Positions 1 to 11,001 of a stretch of DNA of 64,000 nt are shown here, piece after piece (position 1 is the first letter of the stretch; every line of letters starts with the position of its first letter). The notes beneath the pieces were generated by a model. That model was not told the origin of the DNA. It saw nothing but the letters and a program-made list of their open reading frames with translations, and did no database searches. The stretch spans positions 1,240,001 to 1,304,000 of the forward strand of contig JAPNXP010000017.1 of NCBI GenBank assembly GCA_028753945.1, read 5' to 3'. A program made the translations under genes and the position numbers. The DNA comes from Hexactinellida sp. DTS-2022 (taxonomy: Eukaryota; Porifera; Hexactinellida).

Positions 1-393
1 ACTGTATATTCATTTGGTTGATCAATGACTAATCGTGCCTCCACCAGAATATGCTTTATGCTACGCTGTTATTTTGATTTTCCCCCTCTGGGGGAATAAA
101 TATAATATTACTCTCAATACTCTGTTATACTCTCCATACCGGGCCAAAATCAATGAAAATAATCTAACTCTAGCAAAAAAGGCTACAGCATTCGCGGTAC
201 AATGATGCATCAAATCATTTTCCTGTATTTATACGCCCGCGGAATATACCTACTCTAATATGATATCTTTTACACATGATTCCAACCTGGGGTCCACAAG
301 ATCTCAAAATTTCTATTATGGTCAATGGTAGGCTGTCCATGGTTGAAAAAGGTTAGAATTGTTGTTACTCCATGCCATTAGTTGCGGGTAGGA

Positions 394-1101
394 ATGCAGA
401 GCGCGCTGGAAGACGATCTCTCTCGGCAGGAGAGCGCAGCTGAGCGGGAGCACGCGGCCTACGTGCGTCGCACCGAGTCCGAGCACGAGCGGCGGATAGA
501 GGCGCTGAGGGAAAGAGAGAACGAGGTGCAGGAGTAGAAGCGGCGACTCGGGCTGCAGCTGACACAGAGCGGGGAGAAGCTGGCGCTGCAGACGAGGCAG
601 ATAGAGGAGCTGCGACAGGAGAACCGCGAGCTTAGGCGGAGCTACAGGTCCCTGGAGGCCCTCTACAATAACAGCCAGGTTATCGGCAGGAGACACAAGT
701 CGGAGCACACGCTCCTTCTCTGCCAGGGGAACCGCCTCAAAGCGGCCGGAGCTTATATAACGCGGCTCAAGCAGGACTTAGACAGGACTGGCAACGAGCT
801 GTCTCTCTCCCGGATAACCTGCTCGAACCTAGAGCGACAGCTGATCTACATTGAGAAGCTGGAGTTTGAGCAGTTCCAGCAGGCGAACTGCGGGAATAAC
901 CAGTACAGAGAGATGGCTCGGTACTTCAACAGACAGATCAAATACTGGGAATCATACTGCGAAGACTTGCTAGCCCAACTGGAGGAGGACCGCAAGGTTT
1001 TCTGCGCCCTGCGACAGGATAACGCGGATCAGAGGACCAGCGTTCAGCGAGCTGAGAAGAGGGCAGAGCTATCTGAGAGGGAGTGCACTCTCCTTAATTA
1101 A
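394..1101 (+). pseudogene. coiled-coil protein reading frame with one in-frame TAG
   Basis: From the ATG at 394 one frame stays open to the TAA at 1099-1101 except for a single TAG at 535-537 (codon 48). Both sides of the stop encode the same kind of protein: highly charged, rich in Glu, Arg, Gln and Leu, with heptad-like spacing typical of a long coiled coil. A TAG at 379-381 closes the frame upstream, and an AG at 390-391 could be a splice acceptor, so an upstream exon is possible. The stretch is clearly more GC-rich than its surroundings, as expected for coding DNA. No enzyme motif or named family is recognised. It is either a recently inactivated gene or retrocopy, or a real gene with a base error at 535. 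The minus-strand open frames here are shadows of this GC-rich stretch. Confidence 0.55.
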
Positions 1102-1642
1102 ACTCAAACTAGAAGAGTGTTCGAGCGAGTCTAAGCACCACAAACCTAACAAGGGAGACTCTAACAGGAGAATATCAAACTCACAGAGACACAGACACCA
1201 TCTAATAAAACAATCCCTGTACACCTCCCAAAAATATTTCTCCCTCGCTGCGCTCGCTTGTCCAGGGAATTACAATACACTTATATATATAAAAATTATC
1301 ACTTTGGAAAGGGGAAAGCATTGAATTATATACTGTACAGGGAATCCTTGTACGGTTGGCAGGTATGCTGAAAGGTTCCAAAATTATCCATATGCAGATA
1401 TCAGATATACTTCAATCATACCTCGTCAAAATGCGTTTGAACCGGGGCCCCCGAAACCTTAGCTACGCCACTGAGTGTCACCAGCCACTTGATATTCAAT
1501 TTTGTATTATTTGTTGATGTTGTTTTCTCAATACTTCATTTATTTGGAAAATGACTTGAAAATTGAGTCAAATTATTTTATGTTTTTTTTAGAATTTATT
1601 TGACGATTTGTTATTTATTTGAATGATCAGAGAAATTAATTG
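1102..1642. other. non-coding, AT-rich; hAT-like MITE end near 1455-1475
   Basis: No convincing gene. The stretch GGGGCCCCCG followed by AGCTACGCCACTG near 1446-1476 looks like the end of a hAT-type MITE (compare the complete element at 25202-25345), but no matching other end was found. Confidence 0.3.
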
Positions 1643-1752
1643 AATACAGTCGAAATCGGGTTTTTTTGCCCCCCAAATGCACGACAAAAGGAGGCAAAAA
1701 AACCCAATAAGCAAAAAAACCCGTGGCAAAAAAACCCGATTTCGACTGTATT
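1643..1752. mobile_element. 110 bp MITE with perfect 28 bp inverted ends, TA target
   Basis: Bases 1643-1670 and 1725-1752 are perfect reverse complements, starting AATACAGTCGAAATCG. The unit reads TA-CAGTCGAAA...TTTCGACTG-TA, which fits a Tc1/mariner- or Tigger-type non-autonomous element with TA duplication. It has no coding capacity. Confidence 0.75.
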
Positions 1753-2071
1753 GAAATTTTTTGATATCACTTCATTCACCATGAAATTATAATATGACAA
1801 ACAAATGTCAGTCCTCGCTATGATCTTGGAATATTTATTATTTAAACAATGGTAAATACATTGATATACTTAATGTAGCAAATACATATTTCGAATACTA
1901 ATTGTTATTTTGTGGCCAATCGTAAGATTTACAAAACTCATAGAGTCATAGTTATAGAGTATATATGTCGCCCAAATATTTCGTTCTCCTATTTGAGGTG
2001 GACATAGTTACACAGGTTAGCCCCCCTAGTTTTTAATAGCTTCCGCCGACACTGCGTTATTAAGCTCCCAA

Positions 2072-2258
2072 GCAGGCTTTCATCCAGACATAATTTCCCG
2101 CGCGCCTAGATTTAGTTTGAGCTCGCTCACACTCGCCTAAATTACTCATTTTGTATTACGTCTATGGAAGCATCTATCGATTTTCGCGCGCCTAGAAATG
2201 TTTCCTTCCAAATTCACGCGCCTCCAGGCGCGCTGCATACGCCTGGATGAAACCCTGC
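2072..2258. mobile_element. MITE with GCAGG..TTTCATCCAG ends and GGCGCGC-rich body
   Basis: The 16 bp ends (2072-2087 and 2243-2258) are inverted with one mismatch. The interior carries several GGCGCGC/GCGCGCC motifs. A clear relative lies at 57636-57801 and a more diverged one at about 42066-42196, so this is a dispersed family. Confidence 0.7.
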
Positions 2259-2820
2259 TCCCAAGGATATGCAAAGGTCAAATGTAAGATATCTCGACTA
2301 TTTTTACCTATATATGTACGATATTTGGGGTGCGGAGTATAGTTTTTCAGTGGTTCAACACTTTCAGATGGATTGTTTGCTGTAAATCCTGTAATGACAT
2401 GATTTTTGGTGATTTTCCTTGAATATCCCTGGCGGTCCTGGGCCATTTGATAGTCTGGGGTAAAAACACCAAAATTGATCAAAAAATCATATAGAAAGAG
2501 AAAATTCGCAAAGTTAGGGCACTTAATCTATCCTTGGGTACTATTTCTAACATATCCCCCTCTGAATACAATTCTCAGACTCCCGTGCACCTAGAATTAA
2601 AACTTACTAGAGAAAAAGCCTCGCAATACACGACTTCCTATGCGTCCCTAATACATTTTCGACCCTCTGACGCCCCATTTTGAAAATGACCATATATGGG
2701 CATGGATATGTGCCACATTCTGATGATGCAGCAATTTTGTATCTCATAAACTAGAGAAAGCAGAGCTTAGCTCTGTTGTATGGCAGTTTTACTACCATGA
2801 CAGACTGGGGTTTCCCCAGA

Positions 2821-2926
2821 TGAGCGAACTCATTTGAGCGAAACCGTATTGAGTGAAACTGTAATGAGCGAAACTGTAATGAGCGAAACCCTATTGAGCG
2901 AAACTGTAATGAGTGAAAACTTATTA
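2821..2926. repeat. 15 bp minisatellite, about six units
   Basis: The unit TGAGCGAAACTGTAA repeats head to tail with single-base variants (TGAGTGAAAC, TGAGCGAAACC). It lies just upstream of the Helitron-like element. Confidence 0.75.
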
Positions 2927-2964
2927 AGGAGAATAGAATAATTTAATAACGATAATGAACTATA

Positions 2965-3865
2965 TCTGTATATTAAAAGCGGAATTGTTGTGTGTGTGTG
3001 TGTTTGTCCAGAATTAATAGGAAAGACTACGAGTCCTAGAAAGCTGAAAATTGGCATGCAGGGGTAACTTTGTACTGCGACAACGATCTATTGGTTTTCT
3101 AAGCGAAATAACGGGACTATGACGTCATAAACGCACATATTTGGTAATAACTCTTTCAGTTTTTATCCGATTCGGCCACAATTTTAAATGATAACACAAC
3201 ATACAATGGGACACACGTGTTCCGATTTATGGGAATGTGACGTCACGTGGGAACTAATTTGGATTCAGCTCTTACACTTTTGGTTCAATCGACAAATAAT
3301 TTTGTCACATTATAAAACAGAATGTATTTCATGTCTCTAGAAATTTTTATAATTTTCGCATTTTATCTGAGCCAGGCCATAACAAAAATGTAACTTCCAA
3401 TTGCTGCATCATTGCATATATTGAGGTTTATGATTTAATCTTCACCTACAATATTTCCGAAATTGCATACTTGATTAATCCAGTTTGGCTTCCATCAGTT
3501 ATTTCTATTCGTGATGTATTTAGCTTACGTCAATCACATAAGCATGCATAATATTACTATCAAAGTAATTCAACTATTTACAAACGATTTACTATGCAGT
3601 AAATCCTGGGTTAGTAAATAACATGAATTAATTAATTAATTAGTTGACATACTTGGGTCCCAAATAGCAACTGAACTGAATAAGTACGTGTAATTTACAA
3701 GTCACAGGTTTTAACTTATTTATTATGAGTGATTTTATAAGGAGAGTAAGGCCGCGAAGCGACGTTAATTGTTTTGCGTAGTGTCTAATACGAACGAACA
3801 AAGGTCGCAAAGCGACCTTTGTGAGAGAGTGATCCGTCGCGAAGCGACCGAGACCGAAGGGCTCG
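2965..3865 (+). mobile_element. Helitron-like non-autonomous element, CTCG-end family
   Basis: It starts with TC after A (TCTGTATATTAAAAG), has a GT-rich leader (GTTTGTCCAGAATTAATAGG), and ends in short hairpins (GTCGC-GAA-GCGAC) followed by GAAGGGCTCG and T. A close relative lies at 50205-51120. The A|T target is supported by a filled/empty pair for the same family (44044-45326 against 25365/25366). No Rep/helicase is encoded. Confidence 0.65.
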
Positions 3866-3987
3866 TTATATTAATAATCGAACTCAAAATATATAGAATT
3901 AGATAAATTAAAAATATATTAGTAGAGGATTCACATTAATTATTTAAATTAGTATTTTAAGGAAATTATCAAGAGGAATATGTGCTT

Positions 3988-4745
3988 TTATAGGGATATA
4001 CTGGTAGGTTGTGATATGTTGTGAGCTATTCCGGTCATATATTCGTCTACATTCTTTTGCCCTAAGTTGAAATCTAGTGTTAGGTTTTTGATCTTCTCAT
4101 TAATTTGTTTATACTTTACATTGTTACTATGAGTCCTTACATTTCCTGCTGCAATTAGAGCTAATAGAGTTTCTGTACTTCCTTGCTCTGTGATCAACTT
4201 TGATACGAATTCATAAATATTCGCATGTGCCTTCCCAATCGCCCGATTTAACCGTAGATGCCACTCTTCTAAATTATTATTGGTTCTCCTCTGTACACCA
4301 TACATATTCCAGAGTTTATGGTCCACGACTTCCATCCAATAATTTTCAAAATAATTTAGAAGAGCATGCAACTCGACAGGACAGTCATATTTTAGCCCTT
4401 GGAATGTTTGAGGGATAAGTTCGATGGGGACGAAGGCCAGGGCAAGAAGCTTTCGTATATAGATTCGATCACTTTCTTGATTTATATAAAATTGAGACAA
4501 ACCTAAAACTTGTACTTTTCGATAAACTGCTTGGCAAAAATGGAAGTAGCAGCCACGGATACACGCAGTAGGAAATTCTAGTCTAATACTGGCTATCAGA
4601 CCACTTTCAAAATCACAAGTGACTAACTCTGGTGATAAAACTACATTTAAATCACTTGCTTTGTCTTTGAGAGATCGAAATAACTCAGAATATATGACTC
4701 GTGTTTTAGCAGAGAGTAGACAGTATATGAGTGGAATTAGTTTGT
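3988..4745 (-). pseudogene. Mutator-like (MULE) transposase fragment
   Basis: A minus-strand frame open from 4791 to 3988 encodes a MULE-type transposase segment. Around the second half of the catalytic core it reads VTCDFESGL (acidic catalytic residue), then [11 protein letters not shown], which contains the C-x2-H signature of MULE transposases, and further on NNNLEEWHLRLN, the usual MULE N-x-x-E-x-W-H region. Only about 250 residues are present; full-length proteins are roughly twice this or more, so the N-terminus is missing. Family resemblance begins near 4745, where a hAT remnant on the other strand also begins. MULE transposases cut and paste DNA in the nucleus. Confidence 0.75.
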
Positions 4746-5647
4746 CTCTTTCAAAAGAATCTTGTTTCGAATTTCTAGATATTGAATACAAAGAATTATT
4801 ACGCCATGTTCCAACAAGATGGCTAAGCCTTCTACCTGCTTTAGATCGCTTATTATTGTCATGGCCAGCTGTAAAGGTGTACTTTTACAACTTGGTGAGG
4901 AAGAATGTCCAAAATTTATTTGGGACTTTATTAAAGATCAAGAACATGAATTAAATGCAGAGGATGAACTATCCTTGAATGAATGTTTTCTATATTTCAT
5001 ACATAGTTTTATGAATATTTTCCAAGAATCTATTAAGAAACTTGAAGATAACACAACTCAATCACCTGAGGTATACAACATAATGTTTAATTTGAAATCA
5101 AAGATGATTGATAGACTCACTGATGGCTTTTACGGCTTCAGAGTTAATCAGTATACCTAAACTTCAAAAAAGAGAGCAAGTACAGTTTAAAGATGAAGCT
5201 AATCGTGTTTTCCAAAGGATAATTTCATACCTTGAAAAGTGGTTTGATTACGAAGGGAGCGTTTATAAACACATTCAGATCTTTAATTTACACAGAATAG
5301 AATTGAGCTTTGATGAATTTACGAAAACTGCTTCTCTGTTTCAAATCAAAATCAATGGTGATGAGATGTATGATGAATTTTGCTTGTTAAGAGAATGGCT
5401 AGTTAATCAACGAGACAATCTCTTACCCATCGATGAACAGTGGGTAGCATTTTTTACATATGCAAATTGTCCCAATTTGCTAAGTTTGGTGGAATTCGCT
5501 CTAGCGTTGCCTGTTAGCAATGCGTATGTAGAAAGAATTTTTAGCCTAATGAAAAATCTCTGGACTGATGAAAGAAATCGACTAAGTACGGAAATGGTAA
5601 AAGCGGAACTTTGTGTCAAGTTGAATTATTCTTTATCCTGCAAATAA
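4746..5647 (+). pseudogene. broken hAT transposase C-terminal half
   Basis: Three overlapping plus frames join into one hAT-type protein only if two frameshifts are assumed: frame 2 to about 4890, frame 1 to about 5130, then frame 2 to the stop at 5647. Segments such as [14 protein letters not shown] and [16 protein letters not shown] resemble the hAT proteins related to GTF2I-repeat/ZNF862-like host genes. The end holds the hAT dimerisation region, SNAYVERIFSLMKNLW followed by RNRLSTEMVKAEL. The N-terminal zinc finger and first catalytic region are absent: the homology stops where the opposite-strand MULE fragment starts. It is a dead, truncated copy. Confidence 0.8.
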
Positions 5648-5887
5648 TTCTACAATTTCATTAAACAAGAGAAAAGATTATTAAAAATTGCCAAATTAAG
5701 TGATAAGTACAAGCAATTTCATAAATAACACAATGTATAGTAGTTAGCATTTTGATACATTGTTATTTGTTAACAATATGCCTTAGATGTACGGTAGATA
5801 TGTTAGTAACAACAAATATGGTTTATAGAGTAGATAAAAAATTTTGTCCGGGTCTGGCCTTATGAAAATCTGGCAACCCTAAGCAGG

Positions 5888-5987
5888 AAATTAAGGTCAT
5901 GGAAATTAACGCTCCATGAAATTAACGCGATTTGGAGAAATTCGCGTTAATTTCATGGCACGTTAATTTCCTATAATAAGGTAATAA
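5888..5987. mobile_element. palindromic MITE, GGAAATTAACGCG family (partial)
   Basis: Nested inverted copies of AAATTAACGCG and CATGAAATTAACGCG end in TTTCCTATAATAAGGTA. The complete family member is at 43687-43812; here the left end has degenerated. Confidence 0.65.
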
Positions 5988-6452
5988 AGAATTTAGTCTT
6001 AAGTAACATCAAAGGTAATATAAGTAATATACGGTATAGTCAAAGTATTAGTACAATAAAATCTAATCTCGCATATACAATCGCTAAATTCATATAAACA
6101 CGATGAGAAAAGTGAAAAATTATAGAAGTGGGCTTGTAGAGAACTAGAGTATTAGAAAGTGGACTATTAGATACAACTAAATGTAATGCAGTTGATTCAT
6201 CTAAAAGTATTAAATGGGAAATGCATCTATAATTTTTTATGTACAATTGTAGCTTACTTAACGCTTCCAGGGGGTTGAGCACAATATGACATCGCATACC
6301 AATATATGGAATTGGTATATTTTATCCATATGTACGATAGTACGCCCATTTGCAGCTCCAACACATACCTCCCAAGTTTGAGATGGTCCAATGCGGGTCA
6401 CCCCCTCACTACATAGATTCGAAGGGGTGTGGACTCGTTATAGAAATTAGTT
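5988..6452. other. non-coding AT-rich stretch
   Basis: No gene seen. A short motif (AATGCGGGTCAC near 6391) recurs near 8937 just outside the other end of the fold-back element, suggesting that both lie in one older repeat. Confidence 0.35.
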
Positions 6453-8682
6453 AGGACTGTTGAATGAGATTCTTACTACCATGAAATTCCTACTACTTTG
6501 TATACAAGGACCATGGATGTTATATTGCTATGAGATTCTTACTACCATGAGATTTCTACTACCACTGTTATTCTTTCTCACCTGTTTTCTCAATATCTAT
6601 TCTCAATATAATTACGTATTAACCACATGAATAACCAATTTAGAAAGGAATAACAAGAGTTTGATTGTGATATTGTAATGGAATAAATTTAATTTCAACA
6701 TCTCAATTTGCTAATATACGTATAATTATTACTACAATATTTGTTCTTATTGTACAGTATCAATTTATATCTTAAATATGTGCATTTTGTATCTGTTTGT
6801 TTATTTTCAACTATGTACATAGATCGGCTAAGAAATGAGAACACTTTAAAAATTTAATAGAATAATATTTTATATCCAAAAACCAAAATATTTTTAGGTA
6901 ATTTTTTCCCAAAAATTTTAAAATGTGAATATATTATCAAAATGTTTAAAATGTTCGTATAAAGTTGTTTTCAATAGCTATACATGAATTTACCAATAAT
7001 ACATGGCCTAGGACACAATACTTTGACATTATGCAATAATATATATAAGCATAGCCTACTATAGAGTAGGCTATGATATAAGTATACTCACTTTATCGGA
7101 ATTAAAAGATTATCATAAGATCTTCAAGTTGACACAACAAAATTATTAATTAATTGAGAATTGATTATTGTCCAATTTCTTCGAGAATTAGAAATTTAGA
7201 CAATTAATATCGCTATCTATCTACGTACTTGGAAAAAAGATTCTAGCGGAGGCTGTTATAGAGTTACATAAAATGTTACAACCTCCAGTATTATCAGTAG
7301 CAGCAAATAAAAACGTGGCACTGGTTATAGTTCGTTCTACCTGATATTTTATATTGGAAGTGAATTCTATTTTCTCTTTGCCCCTTCGATATTTATATTC
7401 GAAATATTAATAAAACACTGTGCAAAATTGCAAAATTGCAAATGAAGAAAATACTTGCTGTCTAGTACTTTCTCTAACTTCCATTCCAACTTTCCAGTAA
7501 CTATAGTGAGTCATTAGTGACAAATATCAAAATGCAACCTACTTGATTATTAAATCCAGCAATAATTGGCAATGTTTATTCCACTCGCCCTGAGTCTATT
7601 GAACCACATGGAAACTGGGTTCGTTTTTCTAGCAATATCTGCTATATTCGGAAAAAATACACAACAGTAGATGCCGGTTATAAGAACATCGTCGGGAACT
7701 GCATATCAAGGCTGGATTCGGTTAGCGGTTACAGATCTCATTATCCAGTTTTCTGGTCTGTTGAAAATCAGCAGTATTAGTTGGAAATTATTGAATAAAT
7801 AATTGAAATTATCTGAATTGTGTTAGAAAATGATATCATAAATCCATTTCCCATCACGGCATCACCAAATAAAATATTTTATTTTATTTATTTAAATGTA
7901 TCAATTAATGTAGTATTTTGGGTATACTTTTTAATGCTGAGTCTTATTCAGTGGTATAATCTGGATTTATAATCATATAACCATGTCGATATATCGAATC
8001 GCAACCGGAGCCGCAGAACGGTTAATGTTCTTATAACAGGCGTTCTTATATCCAGCATCTACTATATATAAAGAAATACAGATCATTGGAATACATGGAG
8101 CTGGATTTATTTGCCTTACTTGGAAGTCAAGTTAGTGGACACTCACCATTCACCAACAGAATATCTTCAGATTTCTCAAATGAATTCGGGTCAGATTTTG
8201 GCAACCGATGTACAATTAGTGAATGATTCGTGCTAATTATAATTTAAATATAATGAACACGTGGAGAAAACACCAGCCAAGCAATATAGTTAGCAAATTT
8301 TGATCACCATTTTCAACCTGTTGCTGAACTCATAAATGGTCCTTCTTAGCCTTGATATTGTACGAATTACAGTTTTAGCAATGTATGTATTTGCAATTTA
8401 GAATTTAGTTAGTAACTAAATAATACTAATTCTATTAGCAAATGGAATTTATTCCATTACAATATCACAATCAAACTCTTGTTATTCCTTTCTAAATTGG
8501 TTATTCATGTGCTTAACACGTAATTATATTGAGAATAGATATTGAGAAAACAGGTGAGAAAGAATAACAGTGGTAGTAGAAATCTCATGGTAGTAAGAAT
8601 CTCATAGCAATATAACATCCATGGTCCTTGTATACAAAGTAGTAGGAATTTCATGGTAGTAAGAATCTCATACAACAGGACT
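6453..8682. mobile_element. 2.2 kb fold-back element with ~235 bp inverted ends, no transposase
   Basis: About 6453-6690 and 8450-8682 are near-perfect reverse complements. Each arm contains two copies of ATGAGATTCTTACTACCATG-like sequence, then TTGTATACAAGGACCATGG and a long AT-rich portion. The 1.75 kb between them has no credible open frame but carries a nested inverted-repeat element (7666-8063). This is a non-autonomous DNA transposon or fold-back element of unknown superfamily. Confidence 0.75.
7666..8063. mobile_element. 400 bp MITE nested in the fold-back element
   Basis: Ends AGTAGATGCCGGTTATAAGAAC (7666-7687) and its near-perfect reverse complement (8042-8063) frame a non-coding body. 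Extra ATGTTCTTATAAC motifs lie just inside the ends. Confidence 0.6.
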
Positions 8683-9111
8683 CTTATATATACTGAAAAT
8701 TAGATTGGTAAAGCCATTTTGACATATTTATGTTAGTTTCTATAGGAAAAAGACAAGTTTTACTATCTATATTTACTGAATAAGAGTAAGTAAAATGAAC
8801 AAAAAGGGAACTATTTAGGTGTTTTAAGCGTGCTTAGTCTTAATACTGATCTGATTTTAGAGAATTGGCTCCAGAAAATTATTTTTCCAATGCGGGTATT
8901 TCGAGGACCTTCGCGGGTCAACGGGTTTCGATGCTCAAATGCGGGTCACTTGGGAGCTATGTAGTCGGCACAGTAAAATTATAAGAGATGAAAATTAGCA
9001 AAATGTATAAGAGACAAGGTTCTAAACTTACCGTTGAGTAGATATGGAATTTACTCATAATGGGGTAGTATCAATAACATTAACATACCATACTATCATG
9101 ATTTCGTATTT
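8683..9111. other. non-coding stretch downstream of the bHLH gene
   Basis: No gene seen on either strand. It is AT-rich with a short CGGGTCA-rich patch at 8895-8950. Confidence 0.3.
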
Positions 9112-9492
9112 TTATTTGCTTAAATCTTTTTTAGAGGCTAGTTTAGTTTGCATTACACTAATTACAGCTGTCGCTTGCTCAATAGTCTCTATTTTTGTCT
9201 GTGGACGTTGATGCGTATGGGAGCAGCAAACATCCCCCAAATCTTGTAAAGCCCAATTGATTTCGCGCAACCTTTTACGTTCTCTCTCGCTATTTCGTTT
9301 TCTCTGCTCCTTCCTCTTCTGACTCCCGGAGCCCCTCTGAGGGTCGGCGGGTTCCGAATAGAGGTCAGGGAATTCTCTGGAGAGACAGTCGAATTGAGGC
9401 TGCGCGGTCTGGGTCTGGGTCTGTTGGGGGGAAACGATAGAATGTGTAGACTCTTGAGTAGCAGTTGTCTGAGACGGATAAACTATGTCATC
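9112..9492 (-). CDS. E-protein/Daughterless-like bHLH exon
   Basis: On the minus strand one frame is open from 9492 to the TAA at 9112-9114 (about 126 codons). After a Gln/Thr-rich stretch (PQQTQTQTAQPQ) it encodes a complete bHLH: basic region KRNSERERKRLREIN, helix 1 ALQDLGDV, a loop with RPQTK, and helix 2 IETIEQATAVISVMQTKL (domain about 9142-9318). The N-x-E-R-x-R core, the IN at the helix 1 start and above all the PQTK loop are diagnostic of class I bHLH factors (E12/TCF4/Daughterless), which dimerise with tissue-specific bHLH partners and bind E-boxes in the nucleus. The protein ends about a dozen residues after helix 2. Seen directly: the motifs. Inferred: the class I assignment and that this is the last exon. 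The join to the upstream coding part needs a frame change near 9490, either an unrecognised splice or a lesion. Confidence 0.75.
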   Translation of the reverse strand, partial: DDIVYPSQTTATQESTHSIVSPQQTQTQTAQPQFDCLSREFPDLYSEPADPQRGSGSQKRKEQRKRNSERERKRLREINWALQDLGDVCCSHTHQRPQTKIETIEQATAVISVMQTKLASKKDLSK

Positions 9493-10417
9493 TTAGATAG
9501 TCGCTGCTTGTTTCTTGAATGGACACTTCTCTTTGCGATGGAATCTGTGTGAAGGAGCAGCATTCCCTGCTGTCTACATAGGTATTCTCAAAACCACAGG
9601 TCACACAGAATGGGGGATAAGGGGCAGAGTGTAGTGAGTGGGACAGATTGTTAGGAGGGGCGGTCATGATGTAAGTATTTTCGTTGAAGTAGGCACAAGT
9701 AAGAGGCTGGAATTGAGGGTACTACTAGTAAATTGATCAGATTTTGACGACCTGGTAGAGTATAAAAGATCGTGGCCATTTATTGGCTTTGAAACTGGTC
9801 GAGATAAACTCTTCCTAAACTCTTCCTACAGGGGAGTAAGGGCATTCACCAGACTCGAAAGGGGTTTGTGAGCAACTAGCTGAGTAGGCGGCAGTGTTAC
9901 CCCCACACGTGCAAGTGTGAGGGCACACGTCATGCGCACTATGGGTGCCCTCATAGCCCGGGTAGATATAGCGTATCTGTTCCAGGGAAGAACGGTTTAT
10001 ATACTCCGGCTGATGCTCGACACAACACGACCCATATACAGGATTCTGATGGACAGGTGAGCATAAACTAGGTACTCTCATTCGTGTAGAGGAATATGGA
10101 GTCGCAGACTGTTCATCGCAAGGACCAGTGTCCAATATAGAGTGAGTGTAGGTGTTGATTTGAGGAAGTGGCTTAGTAGGAGGCTAGTAGGGCTTAGTAG
10201 GAGGGTTTGGTGCACGAGAGACCGGAGGCGAATCAGGACTGAGAGTCAATATTTCTTCATCTCGTGGGTGAACTGGAGGGGAATCGATAATCTTCCTAAA
10301 CATCTGGTCACAGATGGTGTCGTCACTGAATAAATATTGGTTTAAATCTACTACATTTGATTCTTCCAAATTATGCACAGAAACAGGTTGTAAATCTTGA
10401 GATTTAGACTTCTTCAT
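9488..10417 (-). pseudogene. upstream coding part of the E-protein-like bHLH gene, with in-frame stop
   Basis: A frame shared by three blocks runs toward the bHLH exon. Block 1, 10417-9830, starts with ATG directly after a good acceptor (TTTTACTCATCAG) and is rich in Pro, Ser, Cys and Tyr. It is broken by one TAG at 10184-10186, inside a short duplicated Pro-Pro-Thr-Lys-Pro stretch. A possible intron (GTAGGA donor at 9829, TAG acceptor at 9722, about 108 bp and a multiple of three) leads to block 2, 9721-9488, which ends in TGA at 9488-9490. The bHLH exon then continues in another frame. Low-complexity regions before the bHLH fit the activation regions of E proteins, although no AD1 motif was recognised. 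Either the gene is newly dead or splicing differs from this reading. Confidence 0.5.
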
Positions 10418-10728
10418 CTGATGAGTAAAATAAGACAATTAATGAATCAAATAATTATATAATCATTTGTATTAATAGGAACGCGCTCAAAAGTAATTCA
10501 AATCTCTTTTGAATAGCAATCAAATACTATGCACCAAAATGGAACTTTTAAATGGTGAAACGATGTCAAATTTCAGTTATTGAAAGGTTAATAAAAGACA
10601 TGCCATTGATTCACATTATCGTTGAGAAGACAACAATGGATTTATTATAGTGGTAGGAATATAACTCCAATAGATTATATTAGCAAATTATTTGTATGCT
10701 ACAAGCTAACCAAAAAATAGCAACCATA

Positions 10729-10845
10729 ATGGACACACCAGCAGACACCCTCGAGGAACAACTTTCTGTTAGTAAACAAAAACTTGAATCTCTCAAGCGT
10801 GAGAATGAAGAATTGCTTACTAAACGCCATATGTTAGAAGATAAA
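10729..10845 (+). CDS. putative first coding exon, short coiled coil, ending at a GTATGT donor
   Basis: ATG at 10729 opens 39 codons forming a perfect-looking coiled coil (LEEQLSVSKQKLESLKRENE, then a second Leu/Glu/Lys block). The frame is followed by GTATGT at 10846-10851, a good 5' splice site. A Ty3/gypsy LTR starts at 10849, so the donor overlaps the retrotransposon boundary; the next exon, if any, would lie beyond the element. The gene is not recognised. It faces away from the bHLH gene. Alternatively this is a solitary open frame. Confidence 0.35.
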
Positions 10846-10848
10846 GTA

Positions 10849-11000
10849 TGTAATGAAATTGGATTGATCTTCATCTGAAGAATATTATAGGCCTGAGATT
10901 CAACTAGTATTAAAATTAATAAGTGAGATTTCAATAGGTTAGATCTTTTAGTATTGATGTATTATATTTTATGAGACTAGTCATAATAAGAATCATTATA
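10849..11000 (+). repeat. 5' LTR of the Ty3/gypsy element
   Basis: Starts TGTAATG and ends CATTATA, imperfect inverted termini. It matches 15751-15899 almost base for base; the 5' copy has three extra bases in an A/T run near 10910. Confidence 0.85.
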
Positions 11001-11001
11001 T

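Noticed and set aside
322-708. Minus-strand 128-codon frame opposite the coiled-coil ORF
   Set aside because: Leu/Pro/Ser-rich antisense shadow of a GC-rich coiled-coil sequence; the plus strand has the coherent protein pattern.
2192-2482. Minus-strand 96-codon frame
   Set aside because: Overlaps the MITE end; no domain or coding signal recognised.
10142-10333. Plus-strand frame rich in Arg and Ser
   Set aside because: Antisense of the bHLH gene's upstream exon; the minus strand gives the coherent reading.
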